Below, piece by piece: positions 27,631-35,475 of a stretch of 64,000 nt of DNA. Below the pieces are notes generated by a model. It made no database searches and had not been told where the DNA came from. It was given only the letters and a program-made list of their open reading frames with translations. Each line of letters begins with the position of its first letter. The first letter of the stretch is position 1. The position numbers and the translations under genes were made by a program. Origin of the DNA: Aliisedimentitalea scapharcae. GTDB taxonomy: Bacteria > Pseudomonadota > Alphaproteobacteria > Rhodobacterales > Rhodobacteraceae. The stretch covers positions 3,472,001-3,536,000 of the forward strand of contig NZ_CP123584.1 in NCBI RefSeq assembly GCF_045277565.1, read 5' to 3'.

Positions 27631-28689
27631 TTAGAAGCCGGCCTTGATGCGCTCGAATTCCTTGAGCATCTTGGCTTCAAGCTCGGGTGTGACCGCGTCA
27701 AAGAACAAGCTGCCTTCAAAGAAGGATTTGGGGTCGTCAAACCCGTATTGCGCAATCAGGTCCTGATCCGAGATACCAAAGGCCTCGGCATTGGCATGCG
27801 GATAGCCCCAGCTTTCGATGATGTATTTGCCGCTGGCCGCATCCGAGAGCGCGTTCAGGTGATCATAGATCTGATCCACCGGCGTGGTTGACGATTTCAG
27901 GTGCACATAGCCGCAAACCCAGGTGGCAATGCCCTTGTCGATGTCGCGCATCATCTTGGCCGGGGTTTCATTCCAGATCAGGTTCAGCTCGGACTGGTTC
28001 CAGGCCCAGCCCATCTCCAGCTCACCTGACGCCATCGCCTGGTCCATCTGCCCTGCATCCGACCAGTAGAACCGCACATTGGGATGGATCGAACGCAGGA
28101 AGTCAGAGGCCTGTTGGAACTGTTCATCGCTGAGGCTGGTGTAATCAGCGCTGTTGCCCGTCGCCAGGGATGCCAACGCATAGGCCGACGAGGCCGCGTC
28201 CGGGATCGAGATCTTGCCCTGATAGGCCGGATCAGCCAACAGCTGCAGTGCGATCTGTTCATCCGTGATCTTGTCCGTGCGATAAATCAGACCGGTGTTG
28301 CCCCATTCAAACGGCAGCATGTACAGCTTGCCATCCAGCATGATGCCATCGACATCCTTGATTTCAGGCAGCATCGCGTCCCAATTGCTCAGCTTTGCGG
28401 GATCCAGCGGCTGGATCAGATCAGCTGCCACCCATTTGCGGACCGCATCCGAACAGGGATGCGCCAGATCCGCCGCAAACCCGGACTGAAGCTTGGTGAA
28501 CGCCTCTTCCTGACTGCCAAAGAACGTATAAGACGGGGCCGCGCCGTATTTCTCCATATAGGCCCCAAAAAACCCCTGATCCTCGTAGCCGGACCAGTCA
28601 AACACCGTCAGCGCCGATCCATCGGCCAAGGCCGTGTTGGCGGTCAGAACGGCCGAAATGGCCAGTGACCCGAATGTTGTAAATTTCAT
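27631..28689 (-). CDS. ABC transporter solute-binding protein, spermidine/putrescine (PotD-like) type
   Basis: A 352-residue periplasmic receptor with a Sec signal peptide (FGSLAISAVLTANTALAD) and the PotD-type fold, including LTVFDWSGYEDQGFFGAY at the mature start. The start at 28689 is preceded by GGGAG. It is fourth in the operon after the two permeases and the ATPase. Members of this family bind polyamines and other cationic amines; the downstream demethylating enzymes suggest a betaine or methylated amine as ligand. The exact substrate is an inference. Confidence 0.9.
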   Translation of the reverse strand: MKFTTFGSLAISAVLTANTALADGSALTVFDWSGYEDQGFFGAYMEKYGAAPSYTFFGSQEEAFTKLQSGFAADLAHPCSDAVRKWVAADLIQPLDPAKLSNWDAMLPEIKDVDGIMLDGKLYMLPFEWGNTGLIYRTDKITDEQIALQLLADPAYQGKISIPDAASSAYALASLATGNSADYTSLSDEQFQQASDFLRSIHPNVRFYWSDAGQMDQAMASGELEMGWAWNQSELNLIWNETPAKMMRDIDKGIATWVCGYVHLKSSTTPVDQIYDHLNALSDAASGKYIIESWGYPHANAEAFGISDQDLIAQYGFDDPKSFFEGSLFFDAVTPELEAKMLKEFERIKAGF

Positions 28690-28708
28690 CTGTATTCTCC
28701 CTGAGTGA

Positions 28709-29842
28709 TTATTGGTTGCGGTCCTGATCGGCCCCCGGATCAGGCCCCAGATCAATCACCGAGGCGCTTTGCACCCCCAGCCAGACCTGATCGCCGGGCC
28801 TGTGATCGACAGTGTGGAAGTAATTCGGAACCGAGGCCGCAATCGGCCTGTCGATGCCCGCCACCTGCACATGGTAGTGAACATTCTCTCCGTAAAAGGC
28901 GACATCGCGGATGGTGCCCTGCACGGTGGCGTCATAACCGTCGGGCCGAGTGCCCGAGATCTCCAACTGTTCGGGGCGGATCCCGACCGAGATCACCCGC
29001 CCGCCCGGGCGGACATTGGGATTGCGATCAATGGGCAACAGACCAAAACATGGGGTTGTCACGGTGATCCGATCCCCGTGGTCGTCGGTGATTTCAGCGG
29101 GCAAGAAATTCATCTCACCAATGAAACTGGCCACCTCGCGGGTGCCGGGTTTGGCATAAAGCGTCTGGGGTGCATCAACCTGTACCAACTCGCCGTTGAA
29201 CATCACCCCGATGCGATCGGACATGGTCATCGCCTCGTATTGGTCATGAGTGACCATGACGAATGTGATGCCCAGGCTTTGCTGCAGATGACGCATCTCG
29301 AACTGCATCTGCTCGCGCAGCTTCTTGTCCAGCGCAGACAGCGGTTCATCCAGCAACAGCACCTTGGGCCGCATCACCAGCGCGCGCGCCAAAGCCACCC
29401 GCTGGCGCTGACCACCCGACAATTCGGTGGCACCGCGGGTTTGCAAGCCGCCCAGCTCGACCATCTCCAACGCCTCGCTGACGCGGGCCTCAATCTCGGA
29501 TTTGGCAATCCCGCGCCCGCGCAGACCATAGGCCACATTGTTACCCACGTTCAGATGCGGAAAGATCGCATAGCTCTGGAACACCATGTTGGTGGGCCGC
29601 TTGTTGGCCGCAATCCCATCCATGTCCTGACCGTCAATCAGAACCTGACCCGCTGTCGGGTCCTGGAACCCCGCGATCATCCGCAACACCGTGGTCTTGC
29701 CACAGCCCGAGGGGCCCAACAGCGAGAAGAATTCACCTTCGCGCAGGTTCAGAGACAGATCCGATACCGCCTGGAAGGTGCCGAACCGTTTCTGCAGGCC
29801 CTTGATTTCGATAATGTTCTTCTGGTGCACGGGCGGCCTCAT
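28709..29842 (-). CDS. ABC transporter ATP-binding protein (PotA-like)
   Basis: A 377-residue ATPase with Walker A GPSGCGKTT, the Q-loop VFQSYAIFPHLNV, signature LSGGQRQRVALARAL, Walker B VLLLDEPLSALD and the switch His in VTHDQYEA. The C-terminal TOBE-type domain of about 130 residues is as expected for spermidine/putrescine importers. Its ATG overlaps the TGA of the second permease gene (ATGA). It powers the import system encoded by the same operon. Confidence 0.95.
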   Translation of the reverse strand: MRPPVHQKNIIEIKGLQKRFGTFQAVSDLSLNLREGEFFSLLGPSGCGKTTVLRMIAGFQDPTAGQVLIDGQDMDGIAANKRPTNMVFQSYAIFPHLNVGNNVAYGLRGRGIAKSEIEARVSEALEMVELGGLQTRGATELSGGQRQRVALARALVMRPKVLLLDEPLSALDKKLREQMQFEMRHLQQSLGITFVMVTHDQYEAMTMSDRIGVMFNGELVQVDAPQTLYAKPGTREVASFIGEMNFLPAEITDDHGDRITVTTPCFGLLPIDRNPNVRPGGRVISVGIRPEQLEISGTRPDGYDATVQGTIRDVAFYGENVHYHVQVAGIDRPIAASVPNYFHTVDHRPGDQVWLGVQSASVIDLGPDPGADQDRNQ

Positions 29843-30636
29843 GATGCTGTGGATCGGGCAGATCTGGTCGAGCGGGAACGGAAGTATTCGGCCACCACCA
29901 ACAGCAGCACCGAGGCCAGCAGCAGCAGCGACCCCAAGGCCAGCGTATTGGGCAACTTGGCCGGAAAGCGGATCTGGCTCCAGATATAGACCGGCAGCGT
30001 CGGCTGGTTGCCGGACAGAAAAAACGCCAGAACAAATTCATCAAAGCTGACCGTGAAGGTGACCAGAAAACTGGCGACAATCCCCGGAGCCACAATGGGC
30101 AACGTCACCCGGCGAAAGGTCTCGACCACACCACATCCCAGATCGTATGACGCCTCCTCGAACGAGACATCAAAATCGTCAAACGCCGATTTCAGGATCG
30201 ACACGGAAAACGGTAGCGCCAAAAACGTATGCCCCAGCATCACAGCGGTCAGCGACGGCTTCAGCCCCATCGAGATGAACAGAACCAGCATCGAAGACGC
30301 CACGATGATCCCCGGAATGACCAGCGGCAACATCACCAGCGCCTCCGACGCCTCCTTGCCCCGGAACCGGTAACGCACATAAGCCCGCGCCGCGAACAAC
30401 CCCATCGAGGTGGCCATCAACGCCGTAACCATCCCCACCAGCAGGCTGTTGAGCAACGCCTGGATCAGCGTCTCCTGCCCGCCCAGCTGGCGGTACCATT
30501 CCAGCGTCCAGCCCTTGATCGGAAAGGCCACGATGGTGCCGTCATTGAACGAAAACAGCGGCAGAAACAGCACCGGCAGGTACAGAAACGCCAGATAGGC
30601 CACCGCATAGATCGTCAGCGCATTGAACCGCTTCAT
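29839..30636 (-). CDS. ABC transporter permease (PotC-like)
   Basis: A 265-residue inner-membrane permease with about six helices and the EAA loop in SFEEASYDLGCGVVETFRRVTLPI. The ATG at 30636 overlaps the stop of the first permease by four bases; the frame is open upstream inside that gene but the N terminus fits PotC-type proteins from here. It forms the channel with the PotB-like permease. Confidence 0.93.
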   Translation of the reverse strand: MKRFNALTIYAVAYLAFLYLPVLFLPLFSFNDGTIVAFPIKGWTLEWYRQLGGQETLIQALLNSLLVGMVTALMATSMGLFAARAYVRYRFRGKEASEALVMLPLVIPGIIVASSMLVLFISMGLKPSLTAVMLGHTFLALPFSVSILKSAFDDFDVSFEEASYDLGCGVVETFRRVTLPIVAPGIVASFLVTFTVSFDEFVLAFFLSGNQPTLPVYIWSQIRFPAKLPNTLALGSLLLLASVLLLVVAEYFRSRSTRSARSTAS

Positions 30637-31550
30637 TTGATGCGTCTCCCCAATCCGGTTGCCGACAACACAAACAGAACCGCCACAAACCCCACCGCCA
30701 GCATCGCAAGCAACGACAACGTCGCACCCAGCGGCCAATTGTTCGCCGCGCCGAATTGAACCTGGATCAGATTGGCAATCATCTTGCCGTCCGAGCCCCC
30801 CACCAGCGACGGCGTCACATAATCGCCCACCGTCGGGATAAAGATGATCAGACAGGCGGCAATGATGCCCGGAATGGTCAACGGCAGCGTCACCCGCCAG
30901 AACCGCTCGGCTGTGCTGGACCCCAGGTCCCGCGCCGCCTCCAGCAGCGAGGGATCTATTTTTTGCAACGACACATAAATCGGCAGGATCGCAAACGGTG
31001 CCCAGGCATGGGCCAGCGTCAGCACCACCGCAAATTCATTGTACAGCAGAAACGTCAGCGGCGTGTCGATCACACCCAACCCCAACAGCGCCGAGTTCAA
31101 CACGCCGTTGAACCCCAGGATCAGCTTCCAGGCAAACACCCGCAGCAGATAGCTCGACCAGAACGGAATGGTGATCAATAGCAACCACAACGTCTGACGC
31201 CGCGCCCGCAACGCAATGAAATAGGCAATCGGATAGGCCAGCGCCACCGTCACAATCGTCACGGCCCCCGCAATCAGGATCGACCGGATCATCAGATGAC
31301 GCACCAGTGGATCATGCAACGCCTCGACGTAGTTGGCCAGCGTCACCGTCCTGTCAATCGACACATATGTCTGCGTCCACAGCGAATAGGCCACCAGAAT
31401 GACCAAAGGCGCCGCAACCAGGAACCCGACGTAGACCGTCGCAGGCGCGCTCAGCGCCACTCCCCGTCCCGTTTCGCTTCGCAGATTGAACACTTCGCCC
31501 TCCCGGTCGGGGTCTACCAAAATCACACCCACTAATGGACGATCGTTCAT
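30633..31550 (-). CDS. ABC transporter permease (PotB-like)
   Basis: A permease of up to 305 residues with six hydrophobic helices and an EAA loop in SLLEAARDLGSSTAERFWRVTLPL. It is first in the seven-gene operon. The ATG at 31550 lies inside a 20-base palindrome; a GTG at 31493 with a GGGAGGG ribosome site is a credible alternative start and would leave the palindrome in the promoter. The remaining protein would still begin ahead of the first membrane helix. Confidence 0.92.
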   Translation of the reverse strand: MNDRPLVGVILVDPDREGEVFNLRSETGRGVALSAPATVYVGFLVAAPLVILVAYSLWTQTYVSIDRTVTLANYVEALHDPLVRHLMIRSILIAGAVTIVTVALAYPIAYFIALRARRQTLWLLLITIPFWSSYLLRVFAWKLILGFNGVLNSALLGLGVIDTPLTFLLYNEFAVVLTLAHAWAPFAILPIYVSLQKIDPSLLEAARDLGSSTAERFWRVTLPLTIPGIIAACLIIFIPTVGDYVTPSLVGGSDGKMIANLIQVQFGAANNWPLGATLSLLAMLAVGFVAVLFVLSATGLGRRIK

Positions 31551-31552
31551 TA
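31533..31552. promoter_or_regulatory. Palindrome between the Pot-type operon and the TetR gene, candidate operator
   Basis: TAATGGACGA faces TCGTTCATTA, a 20-base dyad with one mismatched pair, centred on GATC. It sits between the two divergent genes and covers the annotated permease start codon. TetR/BetI-type repressors bind dyads of this size, so it is the likely site for the adjacent regulator. Confidence 0.55.
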
Positions 31553-31564
31553 AGTATTGCCCGC

Positions 31565-32311
31565 ATGCCGCGTTTCTGTCAATCTCGCAGACAGATAATC
31601 TCGCCGCTCAACCCATTTGAGGATCTCACGACCTTGAAAACGAACACAAAAAAATCCGACAGCTCAGATCAAAAACGCACCGCGCGAAGGAATCCAAAGG
31701 CCAGCAAGGAAACTCTCATCCGCGCAACTCTCGACACAATCGCTGAAATCGGAATCACAGACACAACAGTCTCCAAAATCATTCAAAAGGCAGAGCTGTC
31801 GCGCGGCATGATCCATCTGCATTTTGGTGGCAAAGACCAATTGCTGGTTGCGGCAGTTCATTCCACAAGCATCGAATACTATCAGGAAGTCGACCGGCGG
31901 GTTGCCATGGCCGGGAACAATCCGGCCGATATCGTCATGGCCGTGATCGAGGCAGATCTGAGCGAAACCCTGCTCAATGAGCGGTCGGTCCGGATCTGGC
32001 ACGCCTTTCGGGGGGTCGCCAGAACAAACCCGGAAATCGCACGCTACAGCAGCACCCGGGATCGCCGCCTGCGCGACATGATCCGGGGCGCATTCGACAC
32101 ATTGGCCGAAGGTGGCGATCCCGACGAGGCAAGAGTTCTGGCCCGTGATGCGACATCGGGAACCCTGGCGCTGTTGGAAGGCATGTGGGTGGACTTCATG
32201 TCCAACACCGACGATTTTTCCCGCCCGGTCGCCGTTTCAATCGTGTGCAGATTTCTGGCCGGGCTATTTCCGTCCCATTTTGAGAACAGGCGTCAGCCCG
32301 AAACACCCTGA
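31565..32311 (+). CDS. TetR-family transcriptional regulator (BetI-like)
   Basis: Up to 248 residues. The helix-turn-helix runs from KETLIRATLDTIAEIGITD through VSKIIQKAELSRGMIHLHFGGKDQLL, in the pattern of BetI, the choline-sensing repressor. The C-terminal ligand domain is all helical and of BetI length. The true start is uncertain: an ATG at 31565 gives a long polar N terminus, while a TTG at 31634 with a GAGG site gives a more usual length. It diverges from the Pot-type transporter operon across a palindrome and most likely represses it until a quaternary amine or related ligand binds. Confidence 0.88.
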   Translation: MPRFCQSRRQIISPLNPFEDLTTLKTNTKKSDSSDQKRTARRNPKASKETLIRATLDTIAEIGITDTTVSKIIQKAELSRGMIHLHFGGKDQLLVAAVHSTSIEYYQEVDRRVAMAGNNPADIVMAVIEADLSETLLNERSVRIWHAFRGVARTNPEIARYSSTRDRRLRDMIRGAFDTLAEGGDPDEARVLARDATSGTLALLEGMWVDFMSNTDDFSRPVAVSIVCRFLAGLFPSHFENRRQPETP

Positions 32312-32352
32312 CGCCCGCTGTCAGGTGCGGTGGCACGCCTGGTTTTTCTGTG

Positions 32353-32408
32353 GTGCAAACCCGCCATGTTCCCCCCTGCTATCGATTATTGAGTTTGCAC
32401 GGGCAAAC
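32353..32408. promoter_or_regulatory. GTTTGC-type inverted half-sites upstream of the racemase operon
   Basis: GTTTGC and GCAAAC at 32393-32408 form a perfect dyad with a four-base centre. A further half-site, GTGCAAAC, lies at 32353-32360, inverted relative to GTTTGCAC at 32393-32400. They lie 150-200 bases upstream of the first racemase gene and are candidate operator sequences. Confidence 0.35.
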
Positions 32409-32486
32409 ACATCACTTGGGCCAGGGCCTCCGCCCTGAACCGATGGCCTACATTCTGCGAGCGACATGAAATTGCCTACGGATGCC

Positions 32487-32514
32487 GCTCCCGGACCATG
32501 GGCGATCCGGGAGC
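32487..32514 (+). other. Leader hairpin upstream of the racemase / DddQ-like operon
   Basis: A 9-base-pair stem (GCTCCCGGA with TCCGGGAGC) encloses a 10-base loop and is followed by CTGATAATTTTGG. It lies 40 bases before the first start codon. It could end transcripts coming from the TetR gene or act as an attenuator of the racemase operon. Confidence 0.45.
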
Positions 32515-32553
32515 CTGATAATTTTGGTTTCAGGATTGCAACGGAGAAGCTGT

Positions 32554-33684
32554 ATGAAAATCGCCCGCATCGAAGTTTACTCGGTGACTTTGCCCTATGC
32601 TGGCGGCACCTACCGCCTGTCAGGGGGGCGCAGTTTCACAGCCTTTGCGGCCGTGTTTACCCGGGTCATGACCGAATGCGGACTGGAAGGATGGGGCGAA
32701 AGCACGCCGTTTGGGTCGACCTATATCGCGGCCCATGCTGGCGGTGTCAAAGCTGGCCTGGCCGAACTGGCTCCGGCGCTGATCGGGATGGATCCGCGCC
32801 ACCATGACCGGATCTATGACGCGATGGACGCCGCCCTGGTTGGTCATGCCCATGCCAAAACCCCATTGGATGTCGCCTGTTGGGACATCGCGGGCAAGGC
32901 CGCTGGATTGCCCGTCTGTGACTTGTTGGGAGGGCGTGTGCCGGGGGCAGTGCCGCTAATCTCCTCGATCGGCTCTGACGATCCACAGGCGATGCGCGAA
33001 AATGTGGCCAGCCACCGTGAACTGGGGTTCCTTGGCCATTCCGTCAAGGTCGGGTCAGCCGAAGCTGAAGGTGGCCCGATGCTGGACGCCGAGCGGGTAC
33101 AGGCGTGCCTGGCTGACCGTCGCCCCGGTGAGTGGTTTCTCGTTGATGCCAATGGCGGGATGAGCCCGGAACAGGCGTTGCGGTTCCTAGCATTGCTACC
33201 AAAGGGTTTGGATTTCACATTCGAGGCCCCCTGCGCCAGCTGGCGCGAAACCCTGAGTTTACGCAAACGCTGTCATGTGCCTTTGCTGCTGGATGAACTG
33301 GTGCAGTCCGACGCCGACATCGCCCAAGCAGTGGCCAGCGATGCTTGTGATGGGGTCGGGCTCAAGATCTCGAAACAGGGCGGGCTGACCCCCACCCGGC
33401 GTCAGCGTGACATGGCGCGGGCCGCTGGGTTGGTCATGTCGGTGCAGGATACCACCGGATCCGACATCGCCTTTGCCGCGGTGCTGCATATGGCGCAATC
33501 GACGCCCCGCCACGTGCTGCGCTGTGCGCTGGACACCCGGTCGATGGTTTCACTGACCACCGCTGCATTTGACGCCCCGGTCCAGGGCGGCGGTGCCCAG
33601 GCCCCCGCCATACCGGGATTGGGCGTTATGCCCGATATGTCGATCATGGGGGCCCCCATTGCAATTTACGAGGACACGCCATGA
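32554..33684 (+). CDS. Enolase-superfamily enzyme (mandelate racemase / muconate lactonizing, HpbD-like) 1
   Basis: A 376-residue member of the mandelate racemase/muconate lactonizing group. Metal ligands are Asp198 (VDANGG), Glu224 (FEAPC) and Asp247/Glu248 (LLLDEL). Candidate catalytic lysines are Lys165 (SVKVG) and Lys271 (LKISKQGG), on opposite faces as in two-base racemases such as the hydroxyproline-betaine 2-epimerase HpbD. The start at 32554 has a GGAG site. Its stop overlaps the next gene by four bases. Likely a racemase or epimerase of an alpha-amino acid or its betaine; substrate inferred from context only. Confidence 0.9.
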   Translation: MKIARIEVYSVTLPYAGGTYRLSGGRSFTAFAAVFTRVMTECGLEGWGESTPFGSTYIAAHAGGVKAGLAELAPALIGMDPRHHDRIYDAMDAALVGHAHAKTPLDVACWDIAGKAAGLPVCDLLGGRVPGAVPLISSIGSDDPQAMRENVASHRELGFLGHSVKVGSAEAEGGPMLDAERVQACLADRRPGEWFLVDANGGMSPEQALRFLALLPKGLDFTFEAPCASWRETLSLRKRCHVPLLLDELVQSDADIAQAVASDACDGVGLKISKQGGLTPTRRQRDMARAAGLVMSVQDTTGSDIAFAAVLHMAQSTPRHVLRCALDTRSMVSLTTAAFDAPVQGGGAQAPAIPGLGVMPDMSIMGAPIAIYEDTP

Positions 33685-34787
33685 AGATCACACGCATCAC
33701 CGTCTATCAGATTGAACTGCCACTCAACGAACCGTACTGGCTCTCGGGGGGACGATTGAAATTCGAACGCCTCGATAGCACATTCGTGCGCATAGATACC
33801 GACGCTGGGTTGACGGGCTGGGGCGAAGGATGCCCCTGGGGCCATACCTATCTGCCCGCCCACGGCCCCGGCATCCGCGCCGGGATCGAAACGCTCGCGC
33901 CGTTTCTGATAGGCGAAGACCCCCGCAGCCTGGACCATATCAACCGGGTGATGGACCTGCAGTTGCCCGGACATCCCTATGTGAAATCCCCGCTCGACAT
34001 GGCGTGCTGGGATATTGCCGGACAGGCCGCTGGGATGCCGCTTTGGCAAATGTGGGGCGGTGCCGAGGCGGCGCAAGTGTTGGTCAACTCGTCCATTTCG
34101 ACCGGCACGCCGGACGATATGCTGGCGCGGATCGAAACGGCGGCGGCAAAGGGCTATACCGTGCATTCAGCCAAGGTGGGCGGCACCGATATCGGATTGG
34201 ACATAGATCGGATCGAGGCAATTTCAGGTGGGCTGCCCAAAGGGCACAAGGTGACCTTTGACGTGAACCGCGCCTGGCAACCCGGCGTGGCGGTGCAGGT
34301 GCTGAATTCGGTCAGCGCCCGTGATTGGGTGGAACAGCCCTGTGAAACACTGGACCAATGCGCGCATGTGGCAGCGCGTGTCTCCAACCCGATCATGCTG
34401 GACGAATGCATGCATACGTTCATCGATCATCTCGATGCCTGGAAACTGCGCGCCTGCGAAGGGGTCAAGGTCAAACCGAACCGTGTCGGTGGGCTGACCC
34501 GCGCCCGCCAGATCCGCGACTTTGGTGTTTCAGTCGGCTGGCAGATGCATGTCGAAGATCTGGGCGGTTCGGCATTGGCGGATACGGCAGCCATTCACCT
34601 GGCCGCATCGACACCCGACGCCAATCGGCTGGCCAGCTGGTTGTGCCATTACCACCTGTCGGTCGACCCGGTTCCCGGCCAGGGTGCGCGCAACGATCAT
34701 GGCGTCGCGACCCCGCCCAGCACGCCGGGGTTGGGCGTCACCCCCGACCCCGAACTGCTGGGCCCGCCGGTAGCCACCTATGAGTGA
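33681..34787 (+). CDS. Enolase-superfamily enzyme (mandelate racemase / muconate lactonizing, HpbD-like) 2
   Basis: A 368-residue paralogue of the preceding enzyme. Lys165 (HSAKVGG), metal ligands Asp194 (FDVNRAW), Glu218 (VEQPC) and Asp241/Glu242 (MLDEC), and Lys263/Lys265 before PNRVGG supply both acid-base sides of a racemase active site. Of the pair it looks closer to the betaine epimerase type. The ATGA overlap with gene 1 and an 8-base overlap with the cupin gene downstream couple the three proteins. Two adjacent paralogues suggest either two stereochemical steps or two related substrates. Confidence 0.9.
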   Translation: MKITRITVYQIELPLNEPYWLSGGRLKFERLDSTFVRIDTDAGLTGWGEGCPWGHTYLPAHGPGIRAGIETLAPFLIGEDPRSLDHINRVMDLQLPGHPYVKSPLDMACWDIAGQAAGMPLWQMWGGAEAAQVLVNSSISTGTPDDMLARIETAAAKGYTVHSAKVGGTDIGLDIDRIEAISGGLPKGHKVTFDVNRAWQPGVAVQVLNSVSARDWVEQPCETLDQCAHVAARVSNPIMLDECMHTFIDHLDAWKLRACEGVKVKPNRVGGLTRARQIRDFGVSVGWQMHVEDLGGSALADTAAIHLAASTPDANRLASWLCHYHLSVDPVPGQGARNDHGVATPPSTPGLGVTPDPELLGPPVATYE

Positions 34788-35379
34788 CCTGTCATTGCCC
34801 ACGCAGCTGCTGCACAACCTGACCACCCTCGCCCGTCATCACGTCGGGAAGCTGGACTGGTTCGCCGATCGCATGCAGGACCTGCCCCGGATCGCTACCC
34901 AACCGCACGCCTTGCCCGTATGCCGTCTATTACCAGCGAGCGCCGGCGCAGCTTCGGACCAGACACGGGACACCGTGGCGGCGCTGATCTCCGCCGCCCC
35001 CGGGCTTTGCTGGCAACAAAGCTATAGCGAAGCAGACGGATTTTCCCGCGACTGGCTGGACAATTATGGCTGGGTCAATCTGGTTTCTCCCGAAGGGATG
35101 TTCCATTCCGACACGATCCGGGTGTCGATCGGATATTGGGGTGCGGGTCAGCATTATGATGAACATTCCCATGCACCCGAAGAATTCTATCTGATCCTTG
35201 CCGGTCGCGCCCGATTTCATTCCAAAGGCCGTGGTTCTGTGGATGCAGGTCCTGGTGACATCATTCATCACCTTCCTCACCAGAAGCACGCCATCGACAT
35301 GGTGCCCGGCCCGCTGTTGGCAGCCGCCTTTTGGCGGGGCACAGACCTGTTGCGAAAATCGGATCTGGGTACTCGTTGA
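34780..35379 (+). CDS. dddQ: DddQ-like cupin, putative dimethylsulfoniopropionate lyase
   Basis: A 199-residue protein matching the DddQ/DddL/DddK group of DMSP lyases, which split DMSP into dimethyl sulfide and acrylate. The single cupin barrel is in the C-terminal half. The line GYWGAGQHYDEHSHAPEEFY contains metal ligands His129, His131 and Glu134/Glu135 and the tyrosine at 137 that serves as catalytic base in DddQ. The second cupin motif lies around His163/164 and PHQKHA, and WRG near the C terminus also matches. It overlaps the upstream racemase gene, so the lyase or a betaine-directed relative acts in the same pathway. DMSP lyase activity is likely but not certain, because the context points to nitrogenous substrates as well. 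Confidence 0.75.
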   Translation: MSDLSLPTQLLHNLTTLARHHVGKLDWFADRMQDLPRIATQPHALPVCRLLPASAGAASDQTRDTVAALISAAPGLCWQQSYSEADGFSRDWLDNYGWVNLVSPEGMFHSDTIRVSIGYWGAGQHYDEHSHAPEEFYLILAGRARFHSKGRGSVDAGPGDIIHHLPHQKHAIDMVPGPLLAAAFWRGTDLLRKSDLGTR

Positions 35380-35388
35380 GACAGCCCT

Positions 35389-35419
35389 GCTGGCAAGGCG
35401 CATTTTTGGCTTTGCCAGC
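35389..35419. terminator. Hairpin between the DddQ-like gene and the convergent flavoprotein gene
   Basis: GCTGGCAA pairs perfectly with TTGCCAGC across a 15-base interior that can pair further. It lies 10 bases after the cupin stop and about 57 bases beyond the end of the convergent gene. There is no clear T run on either side, so termination strength is uncertain. Confidence 0.5.
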
Positions 35420-35475
35420 CCTTGGCCGGATTTTCCCGGACACGCCAGCAACCGCGCACATGCGGCCACTGGCCC

